Assembly: GCA_050331455.1 (NCBI GenBank)
Contig: JBHJGV010000055.1
Span: 1-60,311, forward strand
Reading direction: 5' to 3'
Source of the DNA: CAYUYV01 sp050331455
Lineage (GTDB): Bacteria; Pseudomonadota; Alphaproteobacteria; JAJFIK01
Length of the DNA: 60,311 bases
The notes under the pieces are model-generated. The model had not been told where the DNA came from and searched no databases. It saw only the letters and a program-made list of their open reading frames with translations. Positions 1-8,781 of this stretch are shown here, in pieces. A program made the position numbers and the translations under genes. Each line of letters begins with the position of its first letter. The stretch's first letter is position 1.

Positions 1-27
1 CCCATGACCCTGTCCGTGGGCTACTAA
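1..27 (+). CDS. possible 3' end of an upstream gene (partial)
   Basis: The first nine codons read in frame to a TAA at 25-27 and end in a short hydrophobic/aromatic tail (SVGY), which would suit the last strand of an outer-membrane beta barrel. This is only a guess from eight residues. Bases 28-59 hold nothing recognisable. Confidence 0.15.
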   Translation, partial: PMTLSVGY

Positions 28-59
28 CTCGGCGAATGAGTCGTCGAATGAGCCGGGGG

Positions 60-86
60 CGTGCCGGCCCTTAGGGCGCCGGCACG
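60..86 (-). terminator. hairpin overlapping the amidase stop codon
   Basis: The arms CGTGCCGGC and GCCGGCACG (9 bp) enclose the TAA stop of the amidase gene. No clear T-run follows, so it could be a Rho-independent-like terminator or simply mRNA 3'-end structure. Confidence 0.45.
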
Positions 87-706
87 CCTTTGCGGGCGCG
101 ATAGCGCGCGATCCAGACCTCCAGATTACGACCCGGGCACAAGGTGGCAGGCCCCCGCGCCCGGTGCCCTGCGACCGCGCTCGCCGGGATCGCCCAGCGC
201 ACACGCACTTCGTCCACCAGCCGCTCCAGAGCCCAGAGCTGGGCCGCCGTCGGACGTTCCGTATCGAAACGGCCCTCGACGGCGATCTGAATGTGCCCCC
301 GCAGATCATATTGCGTGTTGGAGTCGCCGGCATAGACCGGCGCTCGCCCCTCCGCGACGCCGCCATTCACTCCGATGACATAGTGATAGGGCACATCCCC
401 CCAGGCCGGCTTTTCACCGCCCCCGGCAAGCGCGGACGGACGTTGGGAAAAGCTCTGCAGGCGCAGCATTTTTTCCGACAGGGACCGGTCCGGGTTCTGG
501 GCCGCGGCCGTGTGGTGGATCGTGACGGCCACCGGGCTCTGGCGCGACAGAAGGGAGCCGATGGGCGGCAGGGCACCCCAGGCCTCCCGCGTCAGGGTTA
601 CCGCGGGCTCGCGCGGCGCGCCGGATCCGTCCCCGCAGGCGCCGAGCAGGGCGGACAGGGCGCCCAGGGCAGCGAGCGCAAGCAAGGCGCGACGTGGTGT
701 GTTCAT
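71..706 (-). CDS. PGRP/amidase_2-like N-acetylmuramoyl-L-alanine amidase lipoprotein
   Basis: This 211-residue protein is predicted to be exported and lipid-anchored. The N-terminal hydrophobic stretch ends in a lipobox (LLGAC, Cys at about residue 24). The rest matches the amidase_2/peptidoglycan-recognition fold. It has IHHTA (first zinc His), a VPYHYVIG strand, and near the C-terminus AGHR followed by TLCPG, which supply the second His and the Cys zinc ligand. The family cleaves the amide between N-acetylmuramate and L-alanine of peptidoglycan. All three zinc ligands appear intact, so it should be active. It is the last of three minus-strand genes and lies 27 bp after the TIR gene. The ATG at 706 is preceded by GGGGAT. 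The amidase assignment is firm; its biological role is not known. Confidence 0.85.
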   Translation of the reverse strand: MNTPRRALLALAALGALSALLGACGDGSGAPREPAVTLTREAWGALPPIGSLLSRQSPVAVTIHHTAAAQNPDRSLSEKMLRLQSFSQRPSALAGGGEKPAWGDVPYHYVIGVNGGVAEGRAPVYAGDSNTQYDLRGHIQIAVEGRFDTERPTAAQLWALERLVDEVRVRWAIPASAVAGHRARGPATLCPGRNLEVWIARYRARKGVPAP

Positions 707-733
707 CTGTATCCCCTCAAACAGCCGGCGCCC

Positions 734-1633
734 CTACTGGCCGATGCGGATCTCCCGCTTGCCTTCGAAGGTCAACACGCGGCTGAATATCCGGCCTCCG
801 GTGATCTCGCAGGTTTCGTCCCGCACAGGCTCCCGGCCTTCGAGGTTGATCTTGAGAAAGCCTTCGAACACCGGTCCGCCGGCGGCGAAGGCCACGGGCT
901 GGCAGTTTTCCCGTCGGGACAGGATCGTCCCCTCATAGCGGTTGGGGTTGGTCCTGAACCGGCCGTCGAAAAACAGGGCGCCCCGGCGCGCACCGGCCCA
1001 CCGCGCCCGGTCGTCGGTACGGAAATAATACAGGCTGCGCCGGGGCCCCTCGGTCATCAAGTAATAGACAGAGTCGCCATCCTTGAAGAGGCTCACCTCC
1101 TGGAGTGGTCCGGTGCCGCCGCCGCCGGGGCGATCATTGTCCTTTACACGGTCCGCGGTGACCAGGAACACGCCGGCGGCAATGGCAAAGGCCAGCAGGA
1201 TCGCGACAAACCAGGGCCGCCAGGGCCCCGCGGCCCCCTGCGAACGGCGACTCGGCGGCGCGGGCGGGCGCGCTTCAAGCCCTGCCACAATCTCGTCGAT
1301 GGTGTCTGGAACCCGGGTCAGGATAATGGTGTGAACGCTGCGAAAGCCGAGCGGCGGGATCGTGGCGCGGAGCGCGACGGGCACCAGCTTGCCAAGCTCA
1401 GCGCCCTGGGTTGCCTCGTCCCGGACGAATTTGGATTTCACCGAGAACGGGGTCCAGACCACGATCACGCGGCGTGCGATTTCGAGCTGTTCTTCGATGG
1501 CCTCCCGATAGTCCCGGCCGGCGATCAGGTTCCAGTCCCACCAAACGGTATAGCCGCGCGCTTCGAGCGCCGCCGCCAGTTCGGCGATGAGCGCGCGGTC
1601 CGGCCGCGCGTAGGAGATAAAGACATCCGTCAC
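734..1633 (-). CDS. TIR-domain membrane protein
   Basis: The N-terminal 120 residues are a TIR fold (VFISYARPD start, WWDWNL, VIVVWTPFSVKSKF). Glu73 in SKFVRDE sits where catalytic TIR NADases keep their glutamate. A proline-rich linker leads to one transmembrane helix (about 141-160, WFVAILLAFAIAAGVFLV). About 135 residues follow, presumably outside the membrane, rich in beta-type segments with two cysteines and no family I recognise. The start is GTG at 1633 with GGGGAA upstream. It lies between the unknown proline-rich gene and the amidase lipoprotein, on the same strand with a 27-bp gap to the latter, so the two may be cotranscribed. Bacterial TIR proteins are often nucleotide-signalling or NAD-consuming effectors; whether this one is enzymatic is inference. 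Confidence 0.8.
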   Translation of the reverse strand: MTDVFISYARPDRALIAELAAALEARGYTVWWDWNLIAGRDYREAIEEQLEIARRVIVVWTPFSVKSKFVRDEATQGAELGKLVPVALRATIPPLGFRSVHTIILTRVPDTIDEIVAGLEARPPAPPSRRSQGAAGPWRPWFVAILLAFAIAAGVFLVTADRVKDNDRPGGGGTGPLQEVSLFKDGDSVYYLMTEGPRRSLYYFRTDDRARWAGARRGALFFDGRFRTNPNRYEGTILSRRENCQPVAFAAGGPVFEGFLKINLEGREPVRDETCEITGGRIFSRVLTFEGKREIRIGQ

Positions 1634-1738
1634 CGTGTTTTCCCCAATGTCGTCCCTCCCCCGGAAACAGTCGCTCCCGATGGGCCGCGCGCCCGAACCA
1701 CGGCGATCCCCAGGCAGACCTACCGTAGACGGAGGGCC

Positions 1739-2527
1739 TCAATTCCCGAGGATCGGATCGGGCCTGGACGGGGGCAGACGGTCACGGGCCGAGTCGGCGC
1801 TGCTCAAATGGCCGATCTCCGGGGCCCCTTTGGGAAGCGCTTCCAGCCCCGGCGCATCGAAGAAAGCTTGCCCCGCAATGGCAGCATGGATGTCCGCCAG
1901 GCTCATGTCGAGATAGCGAGGGCCGAGCACCGCGCGCATCTGCGCCTCCGGGTCGATCAGTCCCGCCTCACCGGCTTCGCCGTTGCCCGCCTGGGAGAGC
2001 CCCGCTGCGGCGCGCCACCGGTCCGGATCCGGACAATAGAGCGTCTCACCGAACAGGGACGGATCAAGGCCCTGGCACACCACGGACCACAATCCGTCCT
2101 CCCCGGCCAGCAGCGACAGGTTCGAACGCGGCTGGACGGGACGCGGCGTCGCAGTGCCCGGACCTCGGGGAGCCGCTTTTGGCCCTTGGATGGGGTCGCG
2201 CTCCGCCTCGCGCAAAGGCGGGGCGGTGACGGCCTCCCGTTCGGCGCCTTCTGCGGGCTCGGCGACCGGATCGGGGGCCGGGTCCGCTGGATCGGGGGCT
2301 GTGATCGGGCGTTCGGGCATGACGCGCACGAAATCGACCGTGATCGCCGGTTCGGCTGCGGGCGCGCGCGGGGTCTCGCGCTTCGAAGCGGGCTCGGGCA
2401 AAAGGTGCGCCGCGCCCAGCACCAGTACATGCCCCACACCCGCCAGACCCAAGGCCCGCCACCCCGGCCGGGCCGAGGGCTTTTCGGCCGACGGGGTTAT
2501 CCCGGATCTGAAGACGTGCCCTGCCAT
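1739..2527 (-). CDS. unknown protein with TonB-like N-terminus
   Basis: I do not recognise this family. The N-terminal region has one hydrophobic segment (ALGLAGVGHVLVLGAAHLL) followed by a long Pro/Ala/Glu-rich stretch. That layout resembles TonB/TolA-type periplasm-spanning proteins. The C-terminal third has two cysteines (VVCQGL, LYCPD) and a helical tail, but no TonB C-terminal domain. An ATG at 2527 preceded by AGGAT is preferred over an upstream TTG at 2557. The gene is divergent from pncC and precedes the TIR gene by 105 bp. The codon pattern and GC-rich third positions look genuine. Confidence 0.6.
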   Translation of the reverse strand: MAGHVFRSGITPSAEKPSARPGWRALGLAGVGHVLVLGAAHLLPEPASKRETPRAPAAEPAITVDFVRVMPERPITAPDPADPAPDPVAEPAEGAEREAVTAPPLREAERDPIQGPKAAPRGPGTATPRPVQPRSNLSLLAGEDGLWSVVCQGLDPSLFGETLYCPDPDRWRAAAGLSQAGNGEAGEAGLIDPEAQMRAVLGPRYLDMSLADIHAAIAGQAFFDAPGLEALPKGAPEIGHLSSADSARDRLPPSRPDPILGN

Positions 2528-2553
2528 CGCGCATCCTATTGCACCGGATCGGA

Positions 2554-2589
2554 TCAAGACTTGAGACAGCGAACGAGACTGGTTCTCAA
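2554..2589. promoter_or_regulatory. inverted repeats in divergent intergenic region
   Basis: Between the unknown gene (minus) and pncC (plus) lie an 11-bp inverted repeat, TCAAGACTTGA (2554-2564), and arms TTGAGA/TCTCAA (2561-2566 and 2584-2589). They could be operators for the minus-strand gene. This is inference from symmetry alone. Confidence 0.25.
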
Positions 2590-2742
2590 AGAGAAAAAAG
2601 TCTCTCTGATTAGTCTATGGACGCCCCATGGCAGTGCAACTATTCTGCATGACCCGGCGCAGGCGCCCCAGCGTTCCCGCACCATAAAGCGTTCGGATTT
2701 CGGTCCGCAGGGAACGGAGCGCCCAAAGATGGCGACAGGTCC

Positions 2743-3264
2743 ATGTACTCACCAGAGCTTTACGCCCAGGCAAGTCATCTTCTCGAAATGGCGGCCATCC
2801 GAGGCTTGATGGTCGCCACGGCGGAGTCCTGCACCGGTGGCCTGATCGGCGGTCTGCTGACGGAAGTGCCGGGATCGTCCATCGTGGTGGAACGGGGCTT
2901 CATCGTCTATTCGGACGACGCCAAGGTGGAACTGCTGGGCGTGCCGCGGGGCCTCATTACCGAACACGGCGCCGTCAGCCGCGAGGTTGCGTTGGCCATG
3001 GCCGGCGGTGCGGTGGAACGCTCCCGCGCCGATCTCGCCGTGGCCGTGACCGGCATTGCGGGGCCAACGGGCGGAACCGATACCAAACCCATCGGGCTGG
3101 TTCATATCGCCGTTCGGGGTCCTGGGAGCAGTTCCCTGCACAAGGAACGCCGCTACGGCAATTTGGGGCGCAAAATGGTCCGTCAGCGCACGGTCGAGGA
3201 TGCCATGGAGATGGTCCGATCCGTCATCCGCACCCTGCCCGCCCGCGAACCGGCCGAGGCCTGA
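2743..3264 (+). CDS. pncC: nicotinamide-nucleotide amidohydrolase (CinA C-terminal type)
   Basis: This 173-residue protein consists only of the CinA C-terminal domain. The diagnostic motif ATAESCTGG begins near residue 26, followed by VPGSS, GFIVYS, LGVP, GAVS and AVTGIAGPTGGT. PncC hydrolyses nicotinamide mononucleotide to nicotinate mononucleotide and ammonia, recycling NMN released by NAD-dependent DNA ligase. The adjacent convergent gene encodes exactly that ligase, with 9 bp between the stop codons, so the two are metabolically coherent although not cotranscribed. The ATG at 2743 has only a weak upstream purine stretch. Confidence 0.92.
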   Translation: MYSPELYAQASHLLEMAAIRGLMVATAESCTGGLIGGLLTEVPGSSIVVERGFIVYSDDAKVELLGVPRGLITEHGAVSREVALAMAGGAVERSRADLAVAVTGIAGPTGGTDTKPIGLVHIAVRGPGSSSLHKERRYGNLGRKMVRQRTVEDAMEMVRSVIRTLPAREPAEA

Positions 3265-3273
3265 GCGTTACGG

Positions 3274-5486
3274 TCAAGCCTCGCCGGCCATATCGATCCA
3301 TTCTTCTTCGCTGACCGTTTTAATGCCCAACTCCTTGGCTGTTTTCAGCTTGGATCCGGCCCCGGGTCCGGCCACCACCAGATCGGTCTTTTTCGACACC
3401 GAGCCGGAGACCTTGGCGCCCAGGGCCTCCGCCCGCGCTTTGGCTTCCGCCCGGCTCATACGCTCCAGCGTTCCGGTAAACACGATCGTGCGGCCGCTCA
3501 ACGCACTGTCCGCCTGCGCCGCTTCAACGGGCTCGTCGGTGATCTCGCCCATCAATTCGGCGACGGCCTCGCGGTTGTGGTCCTCCCGGAAGAATTCGAT
3601 CACCGCATCGGCCAGGGTCTTGCCGATCCCGTCAATGGCCAGCAGGTCCTCCCGGACGCCGTCATCGCCGCCGGCCTGAACCATGGCCTCCTGAAACTCC
3701 TGGAAGGTCGTATAACGCCGGGCCAGAAGCCGGGCATTGGTCTGGCCCACATGGCGGATGCCGAGACCGTAGATCAACCGGTCGAGCCCGATCCGCCGGC
3801 GCTCCTCAATCGCCTTGAACAGGTTCTCGGCCGATTTGGGCCCCCAGCCCTCCCGCTCCTCCAGTTTCGGTCGGCCCGCGCCGTCCGTGGCACGCAACCG
3901 GAATATGTCCGCCGGCTGCTGGATCCAGCCATCGGACCACAGGGCCTCCACCTGTTTGGCGCCGAGGCCTTCAATATCGAACGCATTGCGGGACACGAAG
4001 TGTTTCAGGCGTTCCACGGTCTGGGCGGCGCAGATCAACCCGCCTGTGCAGCGGCGCACCACATCGACCCGTCCGCCCTCGCCCACATCGCGCACCGCAT
4101 GGCTGTCGCAAACGGGGCAGCGCTCCGGGAACACGAAGGGCTCAGCGCCCTTCGGCCGGCGTTCAGGAACCACACGGACGATCTGGGGAATGACGTCTCC
4201 GGCCCTTTGGACCACCACCGTGTCCCCGATACGCACGTCCTTGCGCGCGATCTCATCCTCATTGTGCAAGGTGGCATTGGAGACAACGACGCCGCCGACG
4301 GTCACGGGGCGGAGCTTTGCCACGGGCGTCAGGGACCCGGTGCGCCCGACCTGGATCTCGATGGCCTCGAGCACGGTCTCGGCCTGTTCGGCGGGGAATT
4401 TGTGGGCAATGGCCAGCGCGGGGCCTTCGAGACGAAACCGAGGCGCCGCCGCCAGTCCAGCCGATCCACATTGTAGACGACGCCGTCCAGGTCGTAATCG
4501 AGGTCGGGCCGCGCCTTCAGGATCCGGGCATGGGCCGACAGCATATCATCCAGAGTCTCGCACCGGGCCGTGAGCGGGTTCACAGGGAAACGCCAGCCTT
4601 TGAACAGCTCAAGGACGGCGGCATGGGTGTCCGGAAAATCGCCCGCGACCTCCCCCCACCCATAGGCGAAAAACCGCAAGGGCCGCTCCGCCGTGATGCG
4701 GGAATCGAGCTGGCGCAGGGATCCCGCGGCGGCATTGCGGGGATTCTTGAACACGGGCTTGCCAGCGGCCTCCTGGCGCGCGTTCAGCGCCCGAAAATCC
4801 GAATGCGCCATATAGACCTCGCCGCGCACCTCAACGACTTCCGGCGCATTGGCGACCAAGCGGTCGGGAATGTCCGTGATGGTCCGCAGATTGGCGGTGA
4901 TCGCCTCGCCCTGCGTTCCATCGCCCCGCGTGGCGCCCATCACGAAGGTGCCGTTCTCATACCGCAGGGTCGCCCCCAGACCGTCGATCTTGGGTTCCGC
5001 GACCACGGCGATGACGTCGTCCTCGCCAAGGCTGAGAAAACGGGCGATCCGATCCCGGAAATCGGCCACGTCCGCCTTGGAAAAAGCATTGTCGAGGGAG
5101 AGCATGGGCTCGGCATGGCGGACCGTCTCGAAAGCCTCCTGCGGCGCGGCGCCGACCCGCAGGCTGGGGCTGTCGGTGCGCACCAGATCCGGAAATCGCG
5201 CCTCGATGGCCCGGCCGCGCGCCGTCACGGCGTCATAATCCGCATCCGGAACCTCCGGATCGTCTTTCTGGTGGTAGGCGATATCCCAGCGGGCGGCCCG
5301 CTCGGCAATGACCTTGAGATCCTCTGCGGCATCGTCCGCACTCAGATCATCGACCGGCGTCGACCAGAAGGGCGTCCAATCCTCTTGGGCCCCGGTCCGG
5401 CCCTTTCCGGCGGCTTTCTTCCCGGCCCCGGGCTTCTTCGACGCTGTCTTCTTTTCAGGCACAGCTTTGGGCGGCTCTTGCGTCAT
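3274..5486 (-). CDS. ligA: NAD-dependent DNA ligase, interrupted by a single-base frameshift
   Basis: LigA seals DNA nicks using NAD+, giving AMP and NMN. The 5' part (ATG 5486 down to about 4414) has a Lys/Ala-rich extension of about 35 residues, then the adenylation domain with the active-site lysine in EPKIDG. It breaks within the conserved PRW-AIAHKFPAE stretch, where one G seems missing (plus-strand C run at 4413-4414). In the other frame the protein continues with AIAHKFPAEQ, the OB fold, the four-Cys zinc finger (CPVC...), helix-hairpin-helix repeats and a C-terminal BRCT domain. Restoring one base gives about 737 residues, normal for LigA plus the extension. The ATG overlaps the recN stop as ATGA, so the two are translationally coupled. 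LigA is normally essential, so a sequencing or assembly indel is more likely than a real null. Confidence 0.9.
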
Positions 5487-7204
5487 GGCCGTCGGGCCGT
5501 GCGGCGTGCTGGCGGCTCGGTGGCGCCGTCCGGCAGGGCCAGCAGACGGGCGGCAGCGGCGCGAGCTTCGGCGGTCACTTCCGAACCGGACAGCATGCGG
5601 GCGACTTCCTCCAGCCGGGCCTCCGGCGACAGGAGCGCCACGCGGGTGAGCATCTGATCACCGTCATGGCCCTTTTCGATGTGCCAGTGGTGGCGGGCCC
5701 GGGCCGCGACCTGGGGCGAATGGGTTACGGCGAGAACCTGGGCGTCCGGCCCTTGGGCGAGGCGCGCCAGGCGCTCCCCCACCGCGTCTGCCACGGCCCC
5801 GCCAACCCCCCGATCGATCTCATCGAAAATCAGGGTGCGGGGCGATCCCTGGGCAGCCAGTGCGACCTTCAGGGCCAGGATGAACCGCGAAAGCTCGCCA
5901 CCCGAGGCAATGTCCGTCAGCGGACCGAAAGGGGCACCGGTATTGGTGGCGATCTCGAAGGACACCCGGTCGAGGCCTTCGGGGCCGGCCTGTTCCGGTG
6001 CAAGGCTCGTAACGCTCGTGCGGAACTTTGCCTTGTCGAGCTTCAGGGGCGACAGGTCCTCGGCCACGGCCGCGTCGAGGCGCTCGGCCGCCGCGCGGCG
6101 CCGTGCGCTTAAAGCCGTCGCGGCTTCCTGGAAGACGTCGCCAAGACGGCGGGTTTCCGCGTCGAGGGCTTTGAGGTCGGCCTCGCCGGTCTCAAGGGCG
6201 GCCCACTGGTCCCGGAAGGAGGCCATCAGGGCGGGGAGCTGATCGACCCGCACGCCGTGTTTGCGTGCCATGGCCCGGAGCGCGAAGAGCCGCTCCTCCG
6301 TCGCCGCAAGGCCCGCCGGATCATGGGCGCCGGCCCGAAGAGCCTCAGCCACGGCACTCCGGGCCTCGGCGATTTCCGTCAGGGCCCGGTCGATCGCCGC
6401 GACGGGCGCCTCGAGCAAATCGGTCGCCCCCGCCCCGCTTTTTTCCAGCCGGCGCAGCACCGCGTTGAGGCGCCCTTCGAGTCCGGTATCGCCGGCCAGG
6501 GCCTTCTCCGCATCCTTCAGATCGTCGGTGATCTTTTCCGCCGCCATGGCCCGCGCCCGGGCCTCCGACAGGCTGTCCTCCTCCCCCTCCTGGGGATCGA
6601 GGGCCTCCAGCTCCTGGAGCACATGGGCGATGTATTCCGCCTCCCGTGCCGCCTGGGCCAGAGCCTCGCGGCGGTCGTCGCGGCTGCGCATGGCCTCGCG
6701 CCAGGCCACATAGGCCCGGGTCACGGCGCCGACCTCCTCACCAAGGCCGCCGAACTGGTCGATGAGGGCCCGGTGGCCCGATGGATTGAGCAGGCCCCGT
6801 TCGTCATGCTGGCCGTGGATTTCGACCAGGGCGCTGCCGACGGCCTGCAACAGGGCGATGCTCACCGGTTGATCGTTGATGAAGGCGCGGCTCGGCCCTT
6901 CGGCGCCCACGATTCGGCGCAAGGTGATCTGGTCGTCCTGGTCCCGCGGCAGGCCCGCTTCGTCGAGGGCAGTCAGCGCCCCATGGCCCCGTTCGGGCCG
7001 AAACACTGCCGTGACGGTACCCTGGGGCCGCCCATGGCGCACCAGCCGCCGGTCGGCCCGGGCGCCGGTCGCCAGGCCGAGGCTGTCGAGCAGGATGGAT
7101 TTTCCGGCACCCGTTTCGCCGGTCAAGGCATTCAGACCCGGCTCGAAGGCAAGGTCCGCCGCGTCGATGAGGACGATGTCGCGAATGCTGAGCAGCGTGA
7201 GCAT
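5483..7204 (-). CDS. recN: DNA repair ATPase RecN
   Basis: RecN is an SMC-like ATPase acting in double-strand break repair. The N-terminus starts with the canonical MLTLLSIRDIVLI. Walker A is GETGAGKS, a long coiled-coil middle follows, and the C-terminal half carries the ABC signature (ASGGELSR) and Walker B (LIFDEIDRGVGG). I chose ATG 7204, not an upstream start at 7255, because RecN proteins begin directly with this strand; that gives about 573 residues, the usual size. The stop overlaps the ligA ATG by four bases. bamD lies 154 bp upstream on the same strand, the common alphaproteobacterial order bamD-recN-ligA. Confidence 0.95.
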   Translation of the reverse strand: MLTLLSIRDIVLIDAADLAFEPGLNALTGETGAGKSILLDSLGLATGARADRRLVRHGRPQGTVTAVFRPERGHGALTALDEAGLPRDQDDQITLRRIVGAEGPSRAFINDQPVSIALLQAVGSALVEIHGQHDERGLLNPSGHRALIDQFGGLGEEVGAVTRAYVAWREAMRSRDDRREALAQAAREAEYIAHVLQELEALDPQEGEEDSLSEARARAMAAEKITDDLKDAEKALAGDTGLEGRLNAVLRRLEKSGAGATDLLEAPVAAIDRALTEIAEARSAVAEALRAGAHDPAGLAATEERLFALRAMARKHGVRVDQLPALMASFRDQWAALETGEADLKALDAETRRLGDVFQEAATALSARRRAAAERLDAAVAEDLSPLKLDKAKFRTSVTSLAPEQAGPEGLDRVSFEIATNTGAPFGPLTDIASGGELSRFILALKVALAAQGSPRTLIFDEIDRGVGGAVADAVGERLARLAQGPDAQVLAVTHSPQVAARARHHWHIEKGHDGDQMLTRVALLSPEARLEEVARMLSGSEVTAEARAAAARLLALPDGATEPPARRTARRP

Positions 7205-7358
7205 GGCACCGTTTCGATAGCCGCCGCGCCCGATCCCAAGGCCGTCTCGGCTCAAGGCCTTCCCGGTCCCAAGGCCTTCCCGGTCCAGGGTGCGACGCGG
7301 CGTGGCGAATCACGTCAGCAACCCGATCAGCCTACGCCGTGACCGATCCCTTTTCGGT

Positions 7359-8135
7359 CTATTTTTTGACGACGGGCTTCAACTTACGGCGCACAAGCAG
7401 ATCATAACTGTCCTCGTACCATTTGCTGCCGGGGAAATTGTGGCCCAGCACGGCCGCGGCGGCCTGGGCCTCCTCGACGACCCCGAGCGCCAGATAGGCC
7501 TCGGTGAGGCGATGCAGGGCCTCGGGCACGTGGGACGTGGTCTGGTAGTCGGCGACGACCCGTCGGAACCGGTTGATGGCAGCCACATGGTGCTCCTGGC
7601 GCAGGTACCAGCGGCCCACATCCATTTCCTTGCCGGCCAGGTGATCCTGGGTCAGGTCGATTTTCAGGCGGGCATCCCGGGCATATTCGCTGTTGGGAAA
7701 GCGGCGCACCACCTCCTCAAGGGCCTTGAGCGATTCGCGGGTCATTTTCTGATCCCGCCCCACATCCGAGATCTGCTCGTAATAAGAAACGGCAATGATG
7801 TAATAGGCATAAGCCACATCCCGGTTACCGGGATGCAAAGCAATGAAGCGGTTGGCGGCCAGGATGGCCTCATCGTAGCGGTTGCTCTCGTAATAGGAGT
7901 ATGCCGCCATCAACATAGCCCGACGGGCCCAGATGGAATAGGGATGCTGGCGCTCGACCTCGTCAAAGCGGACGGCGGCCTGGAGGTAGCGCTTCTTGTT
8001 CATCTCATCGACGGCGGCGTTGTAGAGATCCTCGACGGGCGTCTCCACATATTTGATCTCTTCTTTTTTGCGTCCGCCGCACGCGGCAACCAGCCCAAGG
8101 ATGAGCGCTACGACCACGGCTGTCTTCAGCCCCAT
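7359..8135 (-). CDS. bamD: outer membrane protein assembly factor BamD (ComL)
   Basis: BamD is an essential lipoprotein of the BAM complex that folds beta-barrel proteins into the outer membrane. The start at ATG 8135 gives a lipoprotein signal (MGLKTAVVVALILGLVAAC) with Cys at about residue 19. TPR-like helices follow (LYNAAVDEMNKKRYLQAA, AMLMAAYSYYESNRYDEAI, RRFPNSEYARDARL). Length is about 258 residues, typical. The reading frame stays open upstream through a tandem repeat, but that extension (up to 8390) would bury the signal peptide and is rejected. It sits between lpxC and recN, as usual in this class. A second BAM subunit, bamE, is at 37.9 kb. Confidence 0.93.
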   Translation of the reverse strand: MGLKTAVVVALILGLVAACGGRKKEEIKYVETPVEDLYNAAVDEMNKKRYLQAAVRFDEVERQHPYSIWARRAMLMAAYSYYESNRYDEAILAANRFIALHPGNRDVAYAYYIIAVSYYEQISDVGRDQKMTRESLKALEEVVRRFPNSEYARDARLKIDLTQDHLAGKEMDVGRWYLRQEHHVAAINRFRRVVADYQTTSHVPEALHRLTEAYLALGVVEEAQAAAAVLGHNFPGSKWYEDSYDLLVRRKLKPVVKK

Positions 8136-8196
8136 CTGTCCTGTCACGTCCAATCCCCTTGTTCTGCGCCTGAATTCCGCACCGATCTGTCGTGCC

Positions 8197-8256
8197 TTGG
8201 TTCGCCAAACCCAGGTTCGCCGCATCCAGGTTTGCCGCATCCAGGTTTGCCGCACT
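8197..8256. repeat. 15-bp tandem repeats upstream of bamD
   Basis: Four head-to-tail copies with consensus CAGGTTTGCCGCATC lie at 8212-8226, 8227-8241 and 8242-8256, with a diverged copy at 8197-8211. They fall 60-120 bp before the bamD start, in the likely 5' leader. Because the unit is a multiple of three, the frame remains open and makes bamD look artificially long. Confidence 0.8.
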
Positions 8257-8781
8257 GTGGGTTGATCCACTGAGCAACCACGGCTCCCAATGAAAGCCCA
8301 CCTTGCACAACGGCCTGCAAACCGAAGGCCGCCACCCCCGTGATCGCGCTGCTTCAAGCGTCTGATCAAACGAGCAAACCGACCCCTCAACCCAATTCAC
8401 TTTTCCAGGCAATAATAGGCCGGCGACCCGCTTACGGGCAACGGCACATCCTTGTCAGCCGCGACGGCATCGCCCCTGCGACAAAGAAGACCACTGCGCC
8501 ATCGGCCTTTACGCCCAGAGGTCCCTTTAGACATCATGGTCAGGGTCAAGCGCTCGAGCCTTGTCCTTTCAAGGCGAAGGTCTTAAACCTATTATCTAGG
8601 ATCATGAGTCATGGTTGGTGCGTTCAACCTCTGGCCGTATGCCGGTGATGAGACCTGCGTCACCAAGGATCCGTCCCGATCGATGCCGCGGAGGCAGACC
8701 GGTCAGGAACGACCCGATTGAGACAGGCGAGAATGGTGTTCGTTCGCTTCCTCTGAGGATCCTTCCGCGCAAATCGCGGGG
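8257..8781. other. gene-free stretch between bamD and the XRE regulator
   Basis: No convincing gene is visible here. The region must hold the divergent promoters of bamD (minus) and the regulator (plus). An AT-richer patch around 8583-8610 is the best candidate for a promoter, but no box is clear enough to call. Confidence 0.4.

Noticed and set aside
164..2809. Very long plus-strand open frame across the amidase, TIR and unknown genes
   Set aside because: It is the GC-rich mirror of three real minus-strand genes, has no recognisable motif and crosses several gene boundaries.
8136..8390. N-terminal extension of bamD
   Set aside because: It would place 85 residues, including repeat-encoded ones, before a perfect lipoprotein signal peptide.
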